Shown: in pieces, positions 10,170 to 21,838 of the stretch
Layout of the letters: each line of letters opens with the position of its first letter
Position numbering within the stretch: position 1 is the first letter of the stretch
Source: Ephemerocybe angulata
Taxonomy: Eukaryota; Basidiomycota; Agaricomycetes; Agaricales; Psathyrellaceae
DNA length: 64,000 nucleotides
Reading direction: 5' to 3'
NCBI GenBank assembly: GCA_013368325.1
Contig: JAACJK010000061.1
Span: 558,001 to 622,000 of the forward strand
The notes under the pieces: model-generated
Told to the model about the DNA's origin: nothing
What the model saw: only the letters and a program-made list of their open reading frames with translations
Database searches by the model: none
Program-made: the position numbers and the translations under genes

Positions 10170-12445
10170 ATTTTCATCGCTTCTCATCTAGAAAGCGGGT
10201 CAAACTGCCCCAATTGGGCCTCCCTCATGCATACCTCCCCTCCAGTATATATAATATGGACAATCCTCTGCTCAGCGGAGTGACCGGTGACCAGGCCCGC
10301 TTATCCCGCCCATGTGGTTCACTAAGCGCCCAAACACAATGGTGACGCGATCGGCGCATAAGCTGATCATGTTCCCTTCACGTCAGACACAACGACAATA
10401 TGCGGTGAGTGTAGTACAGTGTAGTGCACGAAGCGCCGAGCCGCAGTCAAAAGCACCGCGCCATGGGTGGGTCTTATCTACCTCTGGACTTACCAGAGTT
10501 GTGAACTCGGAGAGAGGTGCCGAGTCATGGCATCCATGGGCGATAGGATCCACAAATCACGATGGGTACTACAACATCGGTGCGTACACCATCCACCAAT
10601 TGCACTATACCAGCCTCTACTACTGCACCTGGCGTGTCGTGGAAGGTGTTTAAGATGCGGGTTGTGAGATTGGAAGGATGGGTGGGTGGGTGCGGGAGGA
10701 CGGCGCGGGCGTGGATATCCGGTTCCGTGCGTTTACGGCCGACTTGGCTTTAGCTGGGTGGGTCGGTTATGTAGATATAAGTGTGCGGTGTGTTGAAAAA
10801 TGCTGTGATTGAGGTGGAGAGGCGGCGATGTCGAGCGAGCATCGATGGTTGAACCCTGATTCGGGGTTTGGCGCGCTAATGAAGGAAAGCACAAGTACGA
10901 TCTAATTTATGCCAACCCCACACTTTCACCACACATTAACATTAGTATACACCTCTCCCTGTATTACTCTAGTCTTTACCTACCTTCCCCGGTCCCCTAA
11001 AACCACCCACACGCGCAGATTCACGATCCCGCCAACCCTCTCCTCCTCGCCCCATCCACCCGAAACAACGCTCTAGAACTCGTTTCCATTTCCTTGTGCT
11101 ATTCTTATGTCCAGCTGCTCACTACATCCGCCTAAATTCCTGTAAATACGAAGTCCGTTTGTAATTCGGCCTCTTCGTTGGGAAGTTATAATAGCTACAT
11201 ATTTATACAACTTGGTGTGTACTGGCTTCATGTTGTTCGCCGTCACGTATGCGCATGTACATTCACCGTACAGTGCGAGTGCGACGACAATGCGCGCATG
11301 GTGCGCCGTCGGTGAACTTGTTTACCACGGACTTGCAGCACAGTCTGCGAGTGCATCGACCTAAATTCCTGTATTATAGTACTAGAAACAACAGTAGTCG
11401 GAATACTCGAAAGATAGATTTAATTTGCGAAGCGGTGCAGGGATAGGATGACGAAGAGAGGGTCAAACAAAATCTCAGACATCCTTGGTCTCTGACTCAC
11501 AATGTACAACCCCCTGCCTGAATATTATATCTGTATATAATTACATTGCCAGCACAGTTGTGGCATCTCGACGACTGCCGTCGAGTACGGCCCTCATTGA
11601 GGAGCTTCGCTGTCGAGTGCAGTACTCGTGGAAGGTGCGTCGCCATCGAGTACCGCATTCGTCCTTGACTTGTGGAGATCCACTCAAGTCTACAAGTCCA
11701 CTGACGGCGAATCAACTCGCTTTCGCACTGTACGGCGCGTCTGACTTTGTGTGGGTCTAACCACCGACGTAGCACAATATGCCGTCGGGGACTCTCAGGC
11801 ACCCGCACCGTACCAAGGACAGAGATTGACATGCCTCCGCTGGCATATGGACAGGGGTGTTGTTACCCTCCCACCTCCTCCATATGTTATCTACGTAGAT
11901 TTTCCCTCTGTTAGTACTGCGAATGCACTCGAGGATTCTGGATGGGCCGGTGTAGGTGATAGGTGATAGGTGATGATCGTGACCGCGCTATGCGCGAATC
12001 ACGATACTGCATCGGCGTCTCAGGCGAGGCGCCGGTCCATATCCGTCGGTTCAAACATCAACCAAACATTGTACCAGTTTCCGCGGCTCGTCAGCTGAGG
12101 GACCGAATCGACTGAGTCTAATCTTGAGTTGCCCACAGACACCATACGTCGGCCCGAGGTCCCGGTCGGGAAAGGAGAAGCACTACCGATGGTCGTCTTG
12201 TGGATTGTGGTGCATTTCGGTGACCGAGGTACATAGGTGATATGTCGTAAGGAGAATAATGCTTCCGCACATTGCCATTGGTGTCGCCTGAAGTCATCAA
12301 CCTGTCGCTCCTAATCAAATAGGGGCTCCTTCCTATCTTAATCCATTTGCACCAAAAAGGCGTTTGTTTGCCATGTTTGGTTCCAAGAATGTCGCCTCTT
12401 CCGCTGGCAGGTTGCAGCAGCCGGAGTTTGTTCCTTTACCACACC
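10170..12445. other. No recognised gene
   Basis: A TAAGCGCCC motif lies at 10323. 10900-11060 is C/A-rich. 11550-11960 is GTC-rich with intron-like words. None of the open frames shows a domain. The last 60 bases before 12446 include an upstream in-frame ATG at 12389. Confidence 0.4.
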
Positions 12446-14083
12446 ATGACGGAGTCCGCTTACTACGACCCCTACCAACACATTAGCGACTCGGATGACG
12501 AATTGAGCGAGGAAGTGGACGATTACGAGATGGGTTCCTCCATTTGCAGTGACCAGGCAGATAGCCAGGACTCTGCGAGTAGGGTCTCCAGCAAGGATGA
12601 TATGAGTATATCGGATGTCCCGTCATCGTTCCATGAAAAGAACAACCGGGTGCTCAGTCCCATACCACGGGCGAGCACAATGAGCTCCTACTCTTATCAC
12701 TCGTCTGAACAGTTCAGGACACCGTCACCATCCAACCAATCGCTTACGCCCTCAATGCGGGACACCCTGGTCCGCGAGGAATTCGGACGGTACCTGAATA
12801 CTATGAGCGACGTGTATCGTCTACCTGCGGATGAGGAGGAGATGGACAGGCTCGGTACGCACTGCCATATCCTGGATCCGTTATCGCACTTCGTCTGACT
12901 AGGCATGGCCATTCTTTCTTAGAGAAGCAGCATAATATGCTCATAGATATCTTTGGCGCGAAGTACCCACCTCCAATGGGAGTTGCCCTACGCCAAGGCC
13001 ACTATGAGCCGACGAAAAAGGTACTCGACCTAGGGTGTGGGAGCGGCGGCTGGTTTGTGTCTCCAAGCGTCGACTGTCACTAAACTTCACTCAACCTAAC
13101 CCACAGGATCAAAGATGTCTGTCGCGACTTTCCATACTGTACGGCTATCGCAGTGGACCTCGTCCCAATAAGCGAGTAAGTCTTTTTGAATAGGCGCCTT
13201 CAAATTGGATGCTATTGATGTATCGTTCGGTGCTATTTAGAGATGAGGATTTCCCAGATAACCTGCGGTAAGCTTTTCAACGAATTTTCTACCATGTTAT
13301 TATGTGTTACACTCCCTCATCTGAAGTTCCATATAGGATGGAGATAGATGACCTGAACAAAGGCATCGAACATTTCTACGACCAGTTCGACGTCGTCCAC
13401 AGTCGGCTAATTGCTTTCGGGGTAAGTAACATTCCTTGAAATTTTTTCCTCCTCTTCTGAGTCCTGATTGACGGCCTCTAGATTCGTGACTACCATCGAC
13501 TTGTGGAACACGTCGCTCGTGTCCTCCGGCCAAACGGCCTCATCGAACTCCAAGAGTACGATTTCCAAACCTACAGCAGGGACCGGATGGTTATTTCTGC
13601 GAACACTACTGATCCCCTCGGCACGCACCCTTGGTGGGCCACCTTTCTCGCACACCTCCGCGAAGCCGTCATCGCATCAGGCGGAGATACCACGGCCGCG
13701 ACAAATATCCAGGACTGGATACAGGGGCACGAAGCGTTTGAAAACATTGTATATAAAGACGTCTGGCTGCCCGTTATCCCTGGGAACTGCAGGCGGTATC
13801 AAGAGGACATATATACAAGGATGAAAGACGACGTAATGGTATGTGATGGGCTCTCTTATCCAGAAGTTCCATCGCGGTTGAACGACAGCTATAGGCTTTT
13901 CTGCGTTCATCCAAGCCCCTAATACTGGGAAACGGCGTCTCCGAGCAGCGATATGAATACCTTGTCCACCACACCGTCCGAGAACTCAACCAATCAAATG
14001 TACCGCAGTACGCCCGCTTGCAATGTGTCTATGCCACCAGGCGCCCTGGCGTCGTCCTCGATTCTCTTCCTCCTGTCGAGTAA
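12446..14083 (+). CDS. Class I SAM-dependent methyltransferase, 421 aa, seven exons
   Basis: Exons: 12446-12854, 12923-13052, 13107-13175, 13241-13267, 13337-13421, 13482-13838, 13895-14083; introns 48-70 nt, all GT-AG, phases agree. Residues 1-136 are Ser/Asp-rich and probably disordered. The fold starts near residue 140. Motif I, VLDLGCGSG, is at about 170-178 (SAM binding); AIAVDL follows as the acidic motif II; FDVVHSRL and GLIELQEYDF fit later strands. The tail KPLILGNG...EYLVHHTVREL is typical of fungal LaeA/trans-aconitate-type methyltransferases. Cytosolic or nuclear, substrate unknown. An in-frame ATG at 12389 would add 19 residues; 12446 (CACCATGA) has the better context. No secondary-metabolite genes are adjacent. 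Confidence 0.88.
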
Positions 14084-14989
14084 TTCGTCCTCTCGTTTTG
14101 TTCCATAAACATATAGTAAGGTCCTCACTTGAAGAATCCAATTCTTTTCACTTGTTCAATTCAAAGAAATGAGTTGTGTTTGTATCTCTCTCGTACTACC
14201 ACATTGTGTATCATATCATATCCTATTGACTTAGTCCTGACGAGCCTGGCTATAACCAGCAATCTCCTCAGGATAGTGCCGCCAAGAAGGGAATTAACGA
14301 CCCGGACGACGGCAAGGCTCTTCGCTCGCTCTAAGATGCCAGTTCGTGGTTCGTCGTCAAATTTTCGTTCGCGCAGGTGACTGGTGATCGCCTTCAAGTG
14401 TCGCGTCGCGCTTCAAATCCCCTTTCTTCCTCCCCCCCTCCCAACTCCCGCCTCCCTATCCGAGATCCCGCCTTCAGTATACGCGACGGCGACTACCAAC
14501 ATGAGTATATCTAGCCAGGCGTCGCAATTAATCACGAATTGTTCGAAGTACAGAGGTTTTGGGGTATCTGCATTCACGGCTTTTGGCCTTTCATCTGCTG
14601 GCGACGCCCGCCACATTTCTCCTCACACCAACACTGGTCCTACACCAGTACTGGCCAATGTCCAACGCTCGCCAACTTAAACATTGCCGGCGCCAATGCC
14701 AGCCCCCGAATGGGGATACAGCAACGATCAACCCGTGTGCCTGGCACCGCCTGGCATCAATCGACCTTCTCATCTTGCCCACAACCTTCTCCTCGTTGTA
14801 CTCTGGCTGGCCAGATCCCAGCCCGTCGATATGCCTTGCGAAGCGTCGGAAAGCCAGCCCGCCATCGACGAAAGCAAGTTTTAGGCGCCAACAGCCTCAC
14901 AGGCTAGGATGGGCAACAGCCGGCGGTTGTACAGTGTTGGTACGTCCACGATGCTCAAGTCATACTTCTGGGGTCGCTCAACTCTTGTC
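14084..14989. other. Upstream remnants, no defined gene
   Basis: An ATG at 14501 opens a 60-residue frame starting MSISSQASQLITN, with no known domain. Sequence from about 14908 to 14990 contains an intron-like GGTACGTCCACG...TTGTCAG that may be the first intron of the decayed transcription factor that follows. Confidence 0.35.
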
Positions 14990-16021
14990 AGACTGTGATA
15001 ATATCCGCCATTACCAATCGTACGCCCAGCCTTCGCTCCTTTCTCATGAACTCCGTGTTACAGACTGAAGATAAAGATAAAGTGCGACAAGCAGACACCA
15101 TGTCAGTCGTACCAGGTACGTCCACAGCGTCTAATCCGCCCTGACGATGCTAAGACTTGCTTCAGCGCCGAGGGTGCACATCGCTATGCCCGAACGGCAG
15201 TCTCTCGACGGTTCAAGGGACTCAGTACGTCGCCCATCTATTTATCCCTTTGAATATCACCACCAACACCACCCACAGGTTCGTCCTATGTAGCCGCCAC
15301 CGAGCACCTTCACAAACGCATCTCGAAGCTCTCTAATAGCGTACGACAGCTCGAAGACCCTTATGCCAGGCTACAGGCGAAGCATTCCTCCGAGCCCCAC
15401 CCTCTCCTCCACGCGGACCCCATATCGGCGCCCCAGCCTTCGAACGAATGGAACGAGGACGTCACTATGGCCGTCAGCGACAACTACTACGAACCTGTGG
15501 CAGGACCCATCGAGGATGTGAGCGGCGCCAGAGAAACGGTGGGTGTCGGCAGAGCAGACGGACCGACACGAGGAGAGAAAGTGGGGAAGACGGGAGATAA
15601 GGAACTTATCGATGCGTTTGGGACTCTGTCGATTTCGCAACATGACGTGTCGAGGTTCTTTGGACCCATCCCTTTGATCTGAAGCCGAGATTGACGAGGG
15701 TCTCTAGATGGGAAGTTGCCGTTGAGCTCTGCAGGACGTACTTCACCGAGGTCGCCTGGGTCTTCCGCGGCCTCACCCGGGGGCAGGTCTTCGACGACAT
15801 GCTCCCCGTGTGTACTGTTCTCGAAGGCGTCGATGCACGGCGTGAGGGCCACGAAAGCTTTGGTACGTTGTTCATCATCGCCCAATCACCGGCAGTCTAA
15901 CCTGTACCCGATGTTTCGTCTAGCCTATTCTCAAGAAGCACAACGAGAAGGCCCACTATGCTCTTCAGTCGGCCCAATCTTCATCGTCGGATCCATCCTT
16001 AGAAACCGACGGGAGCCTCAG
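14990..16021 (+). pseudogene. Decayed Zn2Cys6 fungal transcription factor
   Basis: Pieces appear in the normal order. SDCDNIRH near 14990 corresponds to the start of the binuclear cluster. KIKCDKQTPCQSY (about 15075-15114) and, after a GT-AG intron, RRGCTSLCPNGSL (15168-15205) form the rest. Then EHLHKRISKLSNSVRQLED (coiled coil) and SSEPHPLL follow. ELCRTYFTEVAWVFR and KKHNEKAHYALQSA match the start of the fungal-specific TF domain. Damage: two cluster cysteines are replaced (CDN-I, CQS-Y); after FVL a 4-base insertion (around 15289) shifts the frame; a stop follows RFFGPIPLI at 15680. The middle-homology domain beyond HYALQSA is not recognisable. The neighbouring methyltransferase is intact, so this is local decay. 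Confidence 0.75.
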
Positions 16022-18520
16022 GTGCGTTCTCGTCGAAAGCTGCTCGTGTAGGATGGTTGTAGAAGTCTGACATCGTTGGTTTGTCTCGCGCAGGAAGTAC
16101 ACAAGTCCAGATCAACAGCGCCGATTGGGGGGTTTGAATCTTCGCACATCGACCCCTCCCCCGAGCTGAACGAACTTTCCAGGCATTCGATTTATCTGTA
16201 TGGGCCCAGTCTACGCTTCCATCTCGTCCTATCCCGCCGATTCTTCGCACTTCACAAACCCCCTTTCTTTCAACACAGGTAAGTCTCTCTATCTCGCTTC
16301 CCTGATTTTAAAGCTCGTACTGACTCGTTTATTTCAGTCTCTAAGGTCGTATACCCCATCTCCCATACTCTGCGCCCCAGCTCTGCCTACTCTCTCGCGG
16401 CGATCGCGCTTTGCGCTCTTTTTTCGCCACCAACTCCCTCCAAAGCGAACCGAGCCTCGGACCAGGCTAGAATGGCTCAGACATCAAATTCTTCGCCGGC
16501 GCCGCCTCTCACAGCCTCTAGAATTTCAAGAACCAGGGCAGATACGCCGCCACGGGCCTTTCGCATGTGGAGGAGTCGACCGACGAAAGGTGCGTCTCTA
16601 ACGACGCTTTCGGTCCATCCACGCTCATACTCACTCATTCTGGTCAGGCTCTCTTCGCGGATACGTCCAAGATCGTTTTATACATACCCCAATCGATTCC
16701 TAGCTCAAGAAATGCGCATTTTGTTGTGTCCGTGCGCACATCGTCGGCCAGGTGCGTCGCCCAAATTCCTTCCCTCCCATCTCGCTCATTCACTCTTCCA
16801 GCCCGCGTCCGTCACTGGGATCGCCAGCCAGCACCATCACGTCCTGCGTCATTGCGGTCGATACGAAAGGTTAGTCTAACTGTGAAGGTCAATGCAGACA
16901 CCGTGGCTAATGCACCTTCGCCTTGAGCTTGAACTGCGGCCGGTCGTTGTCGATCTTGGTGATGCTAACGGTAATTGTACTGGAGGCGCTGCAACGTTGA
17001 TAAGGCGGGACGTGCGTGGGCCATCGTAAATTTACAGTGATCTTTGCAGGCCATAAAGTCTGACGGCCGTTTGCAGAACTCATCGCCGGTCGCCGCTATC
17101 GTCGTTTTCGATATCCCGTGAAATCGAGACTGCTTTATGCGAGGTAAGTCGCAAATTCTTGTCAGTGAAGCTCTCGAAACTCACCTCTCATTGCCCCAGG
17201 CTGTCAGTGACCTTGTCTCTCGGGAGATGCGATGCGTCGGCGGGTCGTGAACGCGGGAAGGAGTGTGCCGGTCTCTCTAGTGGACAAAGAAGGTTGGTAA
17301 GTTGTAGTTTACCATGACTAGAGGTACAACTAACCTTTCCCAGAGCCGTTTAGCATTTCCAGTTCGACGGGGACCGGGGGACCGGCGCCGCCGTCTGGCA
17401 TTGTGCCTCGGCGGCGATCATGCTTCGAGCCTCAGAATAAAGTTTTTGGCCGATCAGAGTGTGTCGTAGTCGAGGATTCGAGGCTGGGAGGGGTCCGTGA
17501 ACGTGCGTCGTCGCCAAGGGGGACCCCGGACGGCTCATCTGTCAGGGACGATAAGATGGTTGCGGGACAGGCTCTCTTGGTGATGGAGTCGGCTCAGGAG
17601 GGATGGAGAGTGCTCCGCAGAACAACACGTGGAAGTGGCAATGTGGTGATTGCAAGTGATATGTATTCGGTTTGGATTGATACCAATTTATAGGTCATCG
17701 CTGGTAGATATCTTTCTGGGTAGTGTGTACGTGATCAGCCTTTATATATACCCTGACTCATAGGAAGACAAGCATATTTGAGAGCGAGCGACATCCCATT
17801 AAAACAAAGTATGACTGGCAGTGCAACCCTATCTGAGGTCTTGGACACATATTCAGAGGACCTCGAACAGCAGGGGGACGGCCATGCAGGACCTGATTGT
17901 CGCAATTGATGATTCAGATGACGGAGAATGGCGGCTCACTCCCTTCAACGCTGAGTGGTACTCGTCGTCGAAGTGTGAAAGCCAGATGTTCCTTACATAT
18001 CGGGGTTTGAGGGCGCCTCGTGCCTGGCTGTAGTTGTCCATGTATGACGTCAAAGTCAGCTGAGGGACTGTTTAAGCGCCCATCGGGCCAATGAGATCTC
18101 ACAGAGCCGTATCGCCGTATCGCCATATCGCTGTATCAAGGGTCAGAAGAAAAGGTATTTGGAAGCGCTTGGGTAAGATGCACCACTCCATTGAGGGGGT
18201 AGTTGTAGGTAAGGCTACCCGTACTCAGAATAGACGCCCGTGCCAAGTTCGGGCAGAAGCAGTGTTACCTTACGTGACCGGTACACACAGCGCGAGGCAA
18301 ACTCTAAACGCTGAGCCCTAAGTTGGGGTTATTGCCGGAATGTTCTTCCCTACGTTTAGCTCCAACCCATCCCGCACCGGCATGCTGTCCTCGTAAGGCC
18401 TATGTCACCTCCAGTGTGGTAATATATCTGCACTAAATCTCGAGTATGTGGCGTAACTGCATTGCAACCCGCCTGCACTCTCTCAGTCGACGTTATAATG
18501 CAAAGTCAGTCGATGACACA
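16022..18520. other. No recognised gene; intron-like words abundant
   Basis: Several GT...AG segments (for example around 16560-16650 and 17150-17210) separate short open stretches, but no spliced frame with a known domain could be built. It may be the unrecognisable rest of the transcription factor. A TTAAGCGCCC motif is at 18072. Confidence 0.35.
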
Positions 18521-19126
18521 CAATGTTTGCAACTGGGCACTCTAATTAGAGTGTTTTGAAGTTTGCAGTTTTGGCTCTAATTAGAGCGACTCTAACTTAG
18601 AGCAAACTGAGGAAAGCTTACCTAAAATAACCCTAAATAGGAAGGTGAACACACGCGCCAAGGCGCGAACCCTAAAGGCGCGCCTCGAGAGGCACTAGAG
18701 AAATTGACATCCTGTATCCCTAACATTAACCGGCCCTAACCCAAACCCTATCCCGCTTCGCGGGTGCGGGCTCTGCCCGCGGAAACCCTAAACGAACCCT
18801 AACGAACCCTAACAGAGCGATAACTCAAGCTGGCATCCCATTATAGTATTGTTTTTAATTTGAGGCCATTCTATGTGGTCCTCAGAGTGAGCTGCCAAAA
18901 ATTGAGGTTAATTGATTAAGATTTAGGGATGGATGCGCGAGGATGAAAATTTCAAGTCCAAAAGCAGTCGCGCGAAATGGAGATAACGTTCTGTATATAG
19001 GTTGGGGCCATGGTGCGTCGATTATGCACAGTGAGAGAGCACTGCTCTAACTTAGAGTCGCTCTAATTAGAGCCCAAACTGCAAACTTCTAAATGCTCTA
19101 ATTAGAGCGCTCAGTTGCAAACATTG
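18521..19126. mobile_element. Non-autonomous TIR element (606 bp) with CCCTAA-rich core
   Basis: The left end (CAATGTTTGCAACTG...) and right end (...CAGTTGCAAACATTG) are inverted copies over about 85 bp with few mismatches. Each TIR carries three small palindromes: CTCTAATTAGAG twice and CTCTAACTTAGAG once. The core has CCCTAA/CCCTAAC motifs (18615-18815), a GC hairpin near 18755-18782, then TTTTAATTTGAGGCCA (18853-18868) and ATGAAAATTTCAAG (18943-18956). No transposase frame. No clear target-site duplication, so exact ends are uncertain by some 10-20 bp. Confidence 0.85.
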
Positions 19127-19689
19127 CGCGTTATCTGGTGGCAAAGTACCGTAGATAGATTACTGATTGGGGCGCACCGAAAGTATCTGGAGGACTTTAG
19201 CACCGGGTTTCCTCCTTCGGACGCTGTCACCGCACTTACCGGTCAGTGCATCCAGTTGTCCGCACTGCACCATGCATGGGCGGAACAATTTATGGCCAGG
19301 TGACCGCTCGCGCTCGGACCTCCCCTCTATACTGCTTATAAAAAAACGGACACTTCGCTCGAGTATACGTTCTTGAGCGCGCTCATCTCTTGCTTCTCTC
19401 AGATATTGTTCTGTCTCACTCACTCGTATCTCTGGGCCTCAAATCACTCATATTTACGCTATCTAAATACACGCGTGAGTTCGTTCTTGAAGCTACTGAG
19501 GCCCACCGTCCACCGCTCCCCCGCAGTGGATTCCTCCGTTCGTTGATGCATTGAAGATTATTGGTGGGAATCGATCCGTGAATCGATTTGCAGTCATACG
19601 CATAGTCGAGGAGGAGGTAAGGAGCAAAAAAAGGGTCAGAATCGTGAACATCATCCATATCAATACACCAAGCCAAATCGTACATACTG
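19127..19689. other. No recognised gene
   Basis: Sequence between the TIR element and the last recognisable kinase codons. It should hold the 3' end of the kinase, but nothing matches convincingly. Confidence 0.35.
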
Positions 19690-20138
19690 GCGCAACACTC
19701 CAAATATCTTCACTCGTTTCCCACTTCGTGCCAAAAATGACCTCCGGACAGCCAAACTGCCACGTCTGGATGTCGTCTGGAAGTGGTGTTCGACCCACGT
19801 AGCTGTGGAAAGATATTCATCAGCGCATGCCGTGACAACAAAAGGTAAAGAATCGACATGAAGGGCTCGAAAAGAACATGTCCACCTCTCACGAGGGGCA
19901 GCAAATAGTAAACTAAGAAAAAAAGCGACACCTACCCCAACGAAGAAATGAAAGAAGAGTTACTCTCCTCCTCTCACACTCAGCACCGGCGCAACCCCTC
20001 CTCTCGCTCCCCCTTCCGCACCGCCACCCCTCCGAGTGCGAAGGTGACATCGGCGGCTGCACACCGAAACACTGAGGTAACACAGGAGGCCCCACACACG
20101 CCTGCGCTAAAGCCTGCACCAACAAACTCGGCTCTGCA

Positions 20139-20182
20139 ACCGCACCCGCACCCGCACCCGCACCCGCACCCGCACCCGCACC
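20139..20182. repeat. (CCGCAC)n hexanucleotide microsatellite
   Basis: About seven CGCACC units. On the minus strand they fall in the kinase spacer region and would read Gly-Ala repeats. Confidence 0.9.
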
Positions 20183-20589
20183 CCCACGCCCCATATAGCT
20201 CCCCCTCATGTTAAAACTCACATTATTAACCTCCCCCTCCAAATCCGCGCTCGCTCCTCTGGATAGTCGAGAGCCCGCTCTTCGCTTCCACATCCCCACC
20301 CTCCGCTGCGCCTCCATCCTTCGTCTTCATCTTGCTCACCCCGAACGCCCAGCGGTCCAACGTCGGACTCCCCCAAAAGACGCTGCTCGGACTGGGGAGC
20401 GACTGGCTCCCCGTGATGACGGCACTCTCGCTGTGAGGCATCTGGTCGCCTCCAGGGCCAGTAGGACGCTGATGAGCCGCTTCGGGGGCGTCTCGGAGGC
20501 CGCAGCGGAGAGGCGAGTTCCGCGCCAATGCTGAACTCGGCGTCGTTGATGCAGAAGAGGACATTTTCGGGCTTGACGTCTGAGGGAGG

Positions 20590-21465
20590 ATGGTGGTTAG
20601 TACGAGTTCTCGGTTTCATGAAGGATGAGGTGAAGGTAAAGATGAAAAAAGAAAGAATGGATAAAGGACATGGGACGTGGGTATCTCACGCACTAGACTA
20701 AATAAAGAAGGGGTGTACGAACGATATCTCGGAAAGAAAGGGCTCTGCAACGAGCGAATGGAAGGAGGTAAAGAAAATGTGCAAGCGGAACAAAAAGAAC
20801 GAACGGAACGAACACAAAGAGCGAATGGGGCGAGCAATATAACCGAAGAAATGAAGTGAAAGGCCGAGGCTCGAGCTGAACAAACGAACCAACAAACGAA
20901 GAAAAACAGGAGATGGGGCAAAAGAACAGGGTGGACGAAGTAAGGAGCATCCAAAACGCACACCACCACTACCCCCGTCGCCCTCGACCCTCAGGTTCCT
21001 CGCCACATCAAGCAGGACGGAGGGCACGGCGCTCCACATCGAGGCATTGTCGCAGACACTTTCGATCGCGAGGGATCGAAACATGAGGCATATGGTCATG
21101 GAACGAAGATGAAACAAAAGGAATAACGCAGAGCATGGAAGTGCAAACCAAACACATCTTAAATCGGAAGAGAGGGATGGGCGCCGATGCCCTGGACGCA
21201 CAAATGAGAGGTAAGTGGGAAGGATAACGTAGGGAAGGGGTCTGGGATCTCGAAACGAAGTAATGCAACCAGAGCGACCGACTTGAAGACGGGACGAAAT
21301 AGAGGGTCAAAAACGACTTATGGGGTGGATAATCGAAGGGAGGGGTAGCCAGGGCGAGGGTAGAAGGAAAAGAAAGAGACCTAGCGAACGTAAAGCCAAA
21401 TCTGAAGGCACGGAGTCGAAGAAACGACGAAAATCGCGAACGAAGGGGGATGAACGACACGACGA
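20590..21465. other. Expanded intron or insertion inside the dead kinase
   Basis: Begins on the minus strand with GTGAGTCG after the GIIYT(G) codons and ends with CCTCCCTCAG before DVKPEN, so it still has intron-like borders but is roughly ten times the usual intron length. The plus strand is purine-rich with GAACGAA-type repeats, similar in texture to 42480-42960 and 49540-49750. Confidence 0.5.
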
Positions 21466-21838
21466 CTCACCCGTATAAATGATCCCACAGCACCGATGGG
21501 TTCCAACCCCACAAACCTGCTTCGCAATCTGCCTCGCCAAGTGCATCGAACCTGATCAAACCCATCAAGGCGGGCGAAGGCGCTGGCGGCAGGTTCGCCG
21601 GTGTAGGCGCGTGGGCAGCGAGGGGGAGGTGATGGGCGGCTTTTCGGTGTAGCGCGATACATGTCATGCCTGTATGCGATAAGGTGAGCGATGTATCCGA
21701 TGTCATGCCATCTGACGCACCAGAGACTCGAAGAGTGTGTACCTATTCCACTTCCATCCCCGAGCCGCTGAAGTGGCCCCAGCCGAGTTTGCGAACGACG
21801 GTATAGCAACCACCGCTGAAGATGTCACTGATCTTGCC

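Larger units (their letters stand above)
19690..21838 (-). pseudogene. Decayed SRPK-type serine/arginine protein kinase
   Basis: Minus-strand pieces occur in kinase order. KISDIFSGG-CYTVVRKLGWG (about 21775-21838) is the glycine-loop region. LMGLIRF (about 21553-21573), then HLARQIAKQV and HRCCGIIYT (about 21470-21545), match the helix and HxDLKP approach. DVKPENVLFCINDAEF (about 20535-20582) is the catalytic loop. SESAVITGSQSLPSPSS (about 20350-20420) is the SRPK spacer. ATWVEHHF (19780-19803) and, in another frame, DDIQTWQFGCPEVIFGTKW with DIWSVA (about 19690-19780) are the activation segment and helix F. Intact SRPKs phosphorylate SR splicing factors. Frames change at least between the loop pieces, within HLARQIAKQV/HRCCG, after AELASPLR and after VEHHF; the VAIK lysine segment is missing. 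A gap of almost 900 bases separates GIIYT from DVKPEN where a short intron is expected. Confidence 0.85.

Noticed and set aside
18700..18815. Telomere or chromosome end
   Set aside because: The CCCTAA motifs are few, degenerate and enclosed by inverted repeats of a mobile element in the middle of the window.
20698..21201. Minus-strand hydrophobic frame rich in Phe/Ser/Leu
   Set aside because: Arises from the purine-rich filler (complement CTTCGTT) in the expanded kinase intron; no ATG context or topology.
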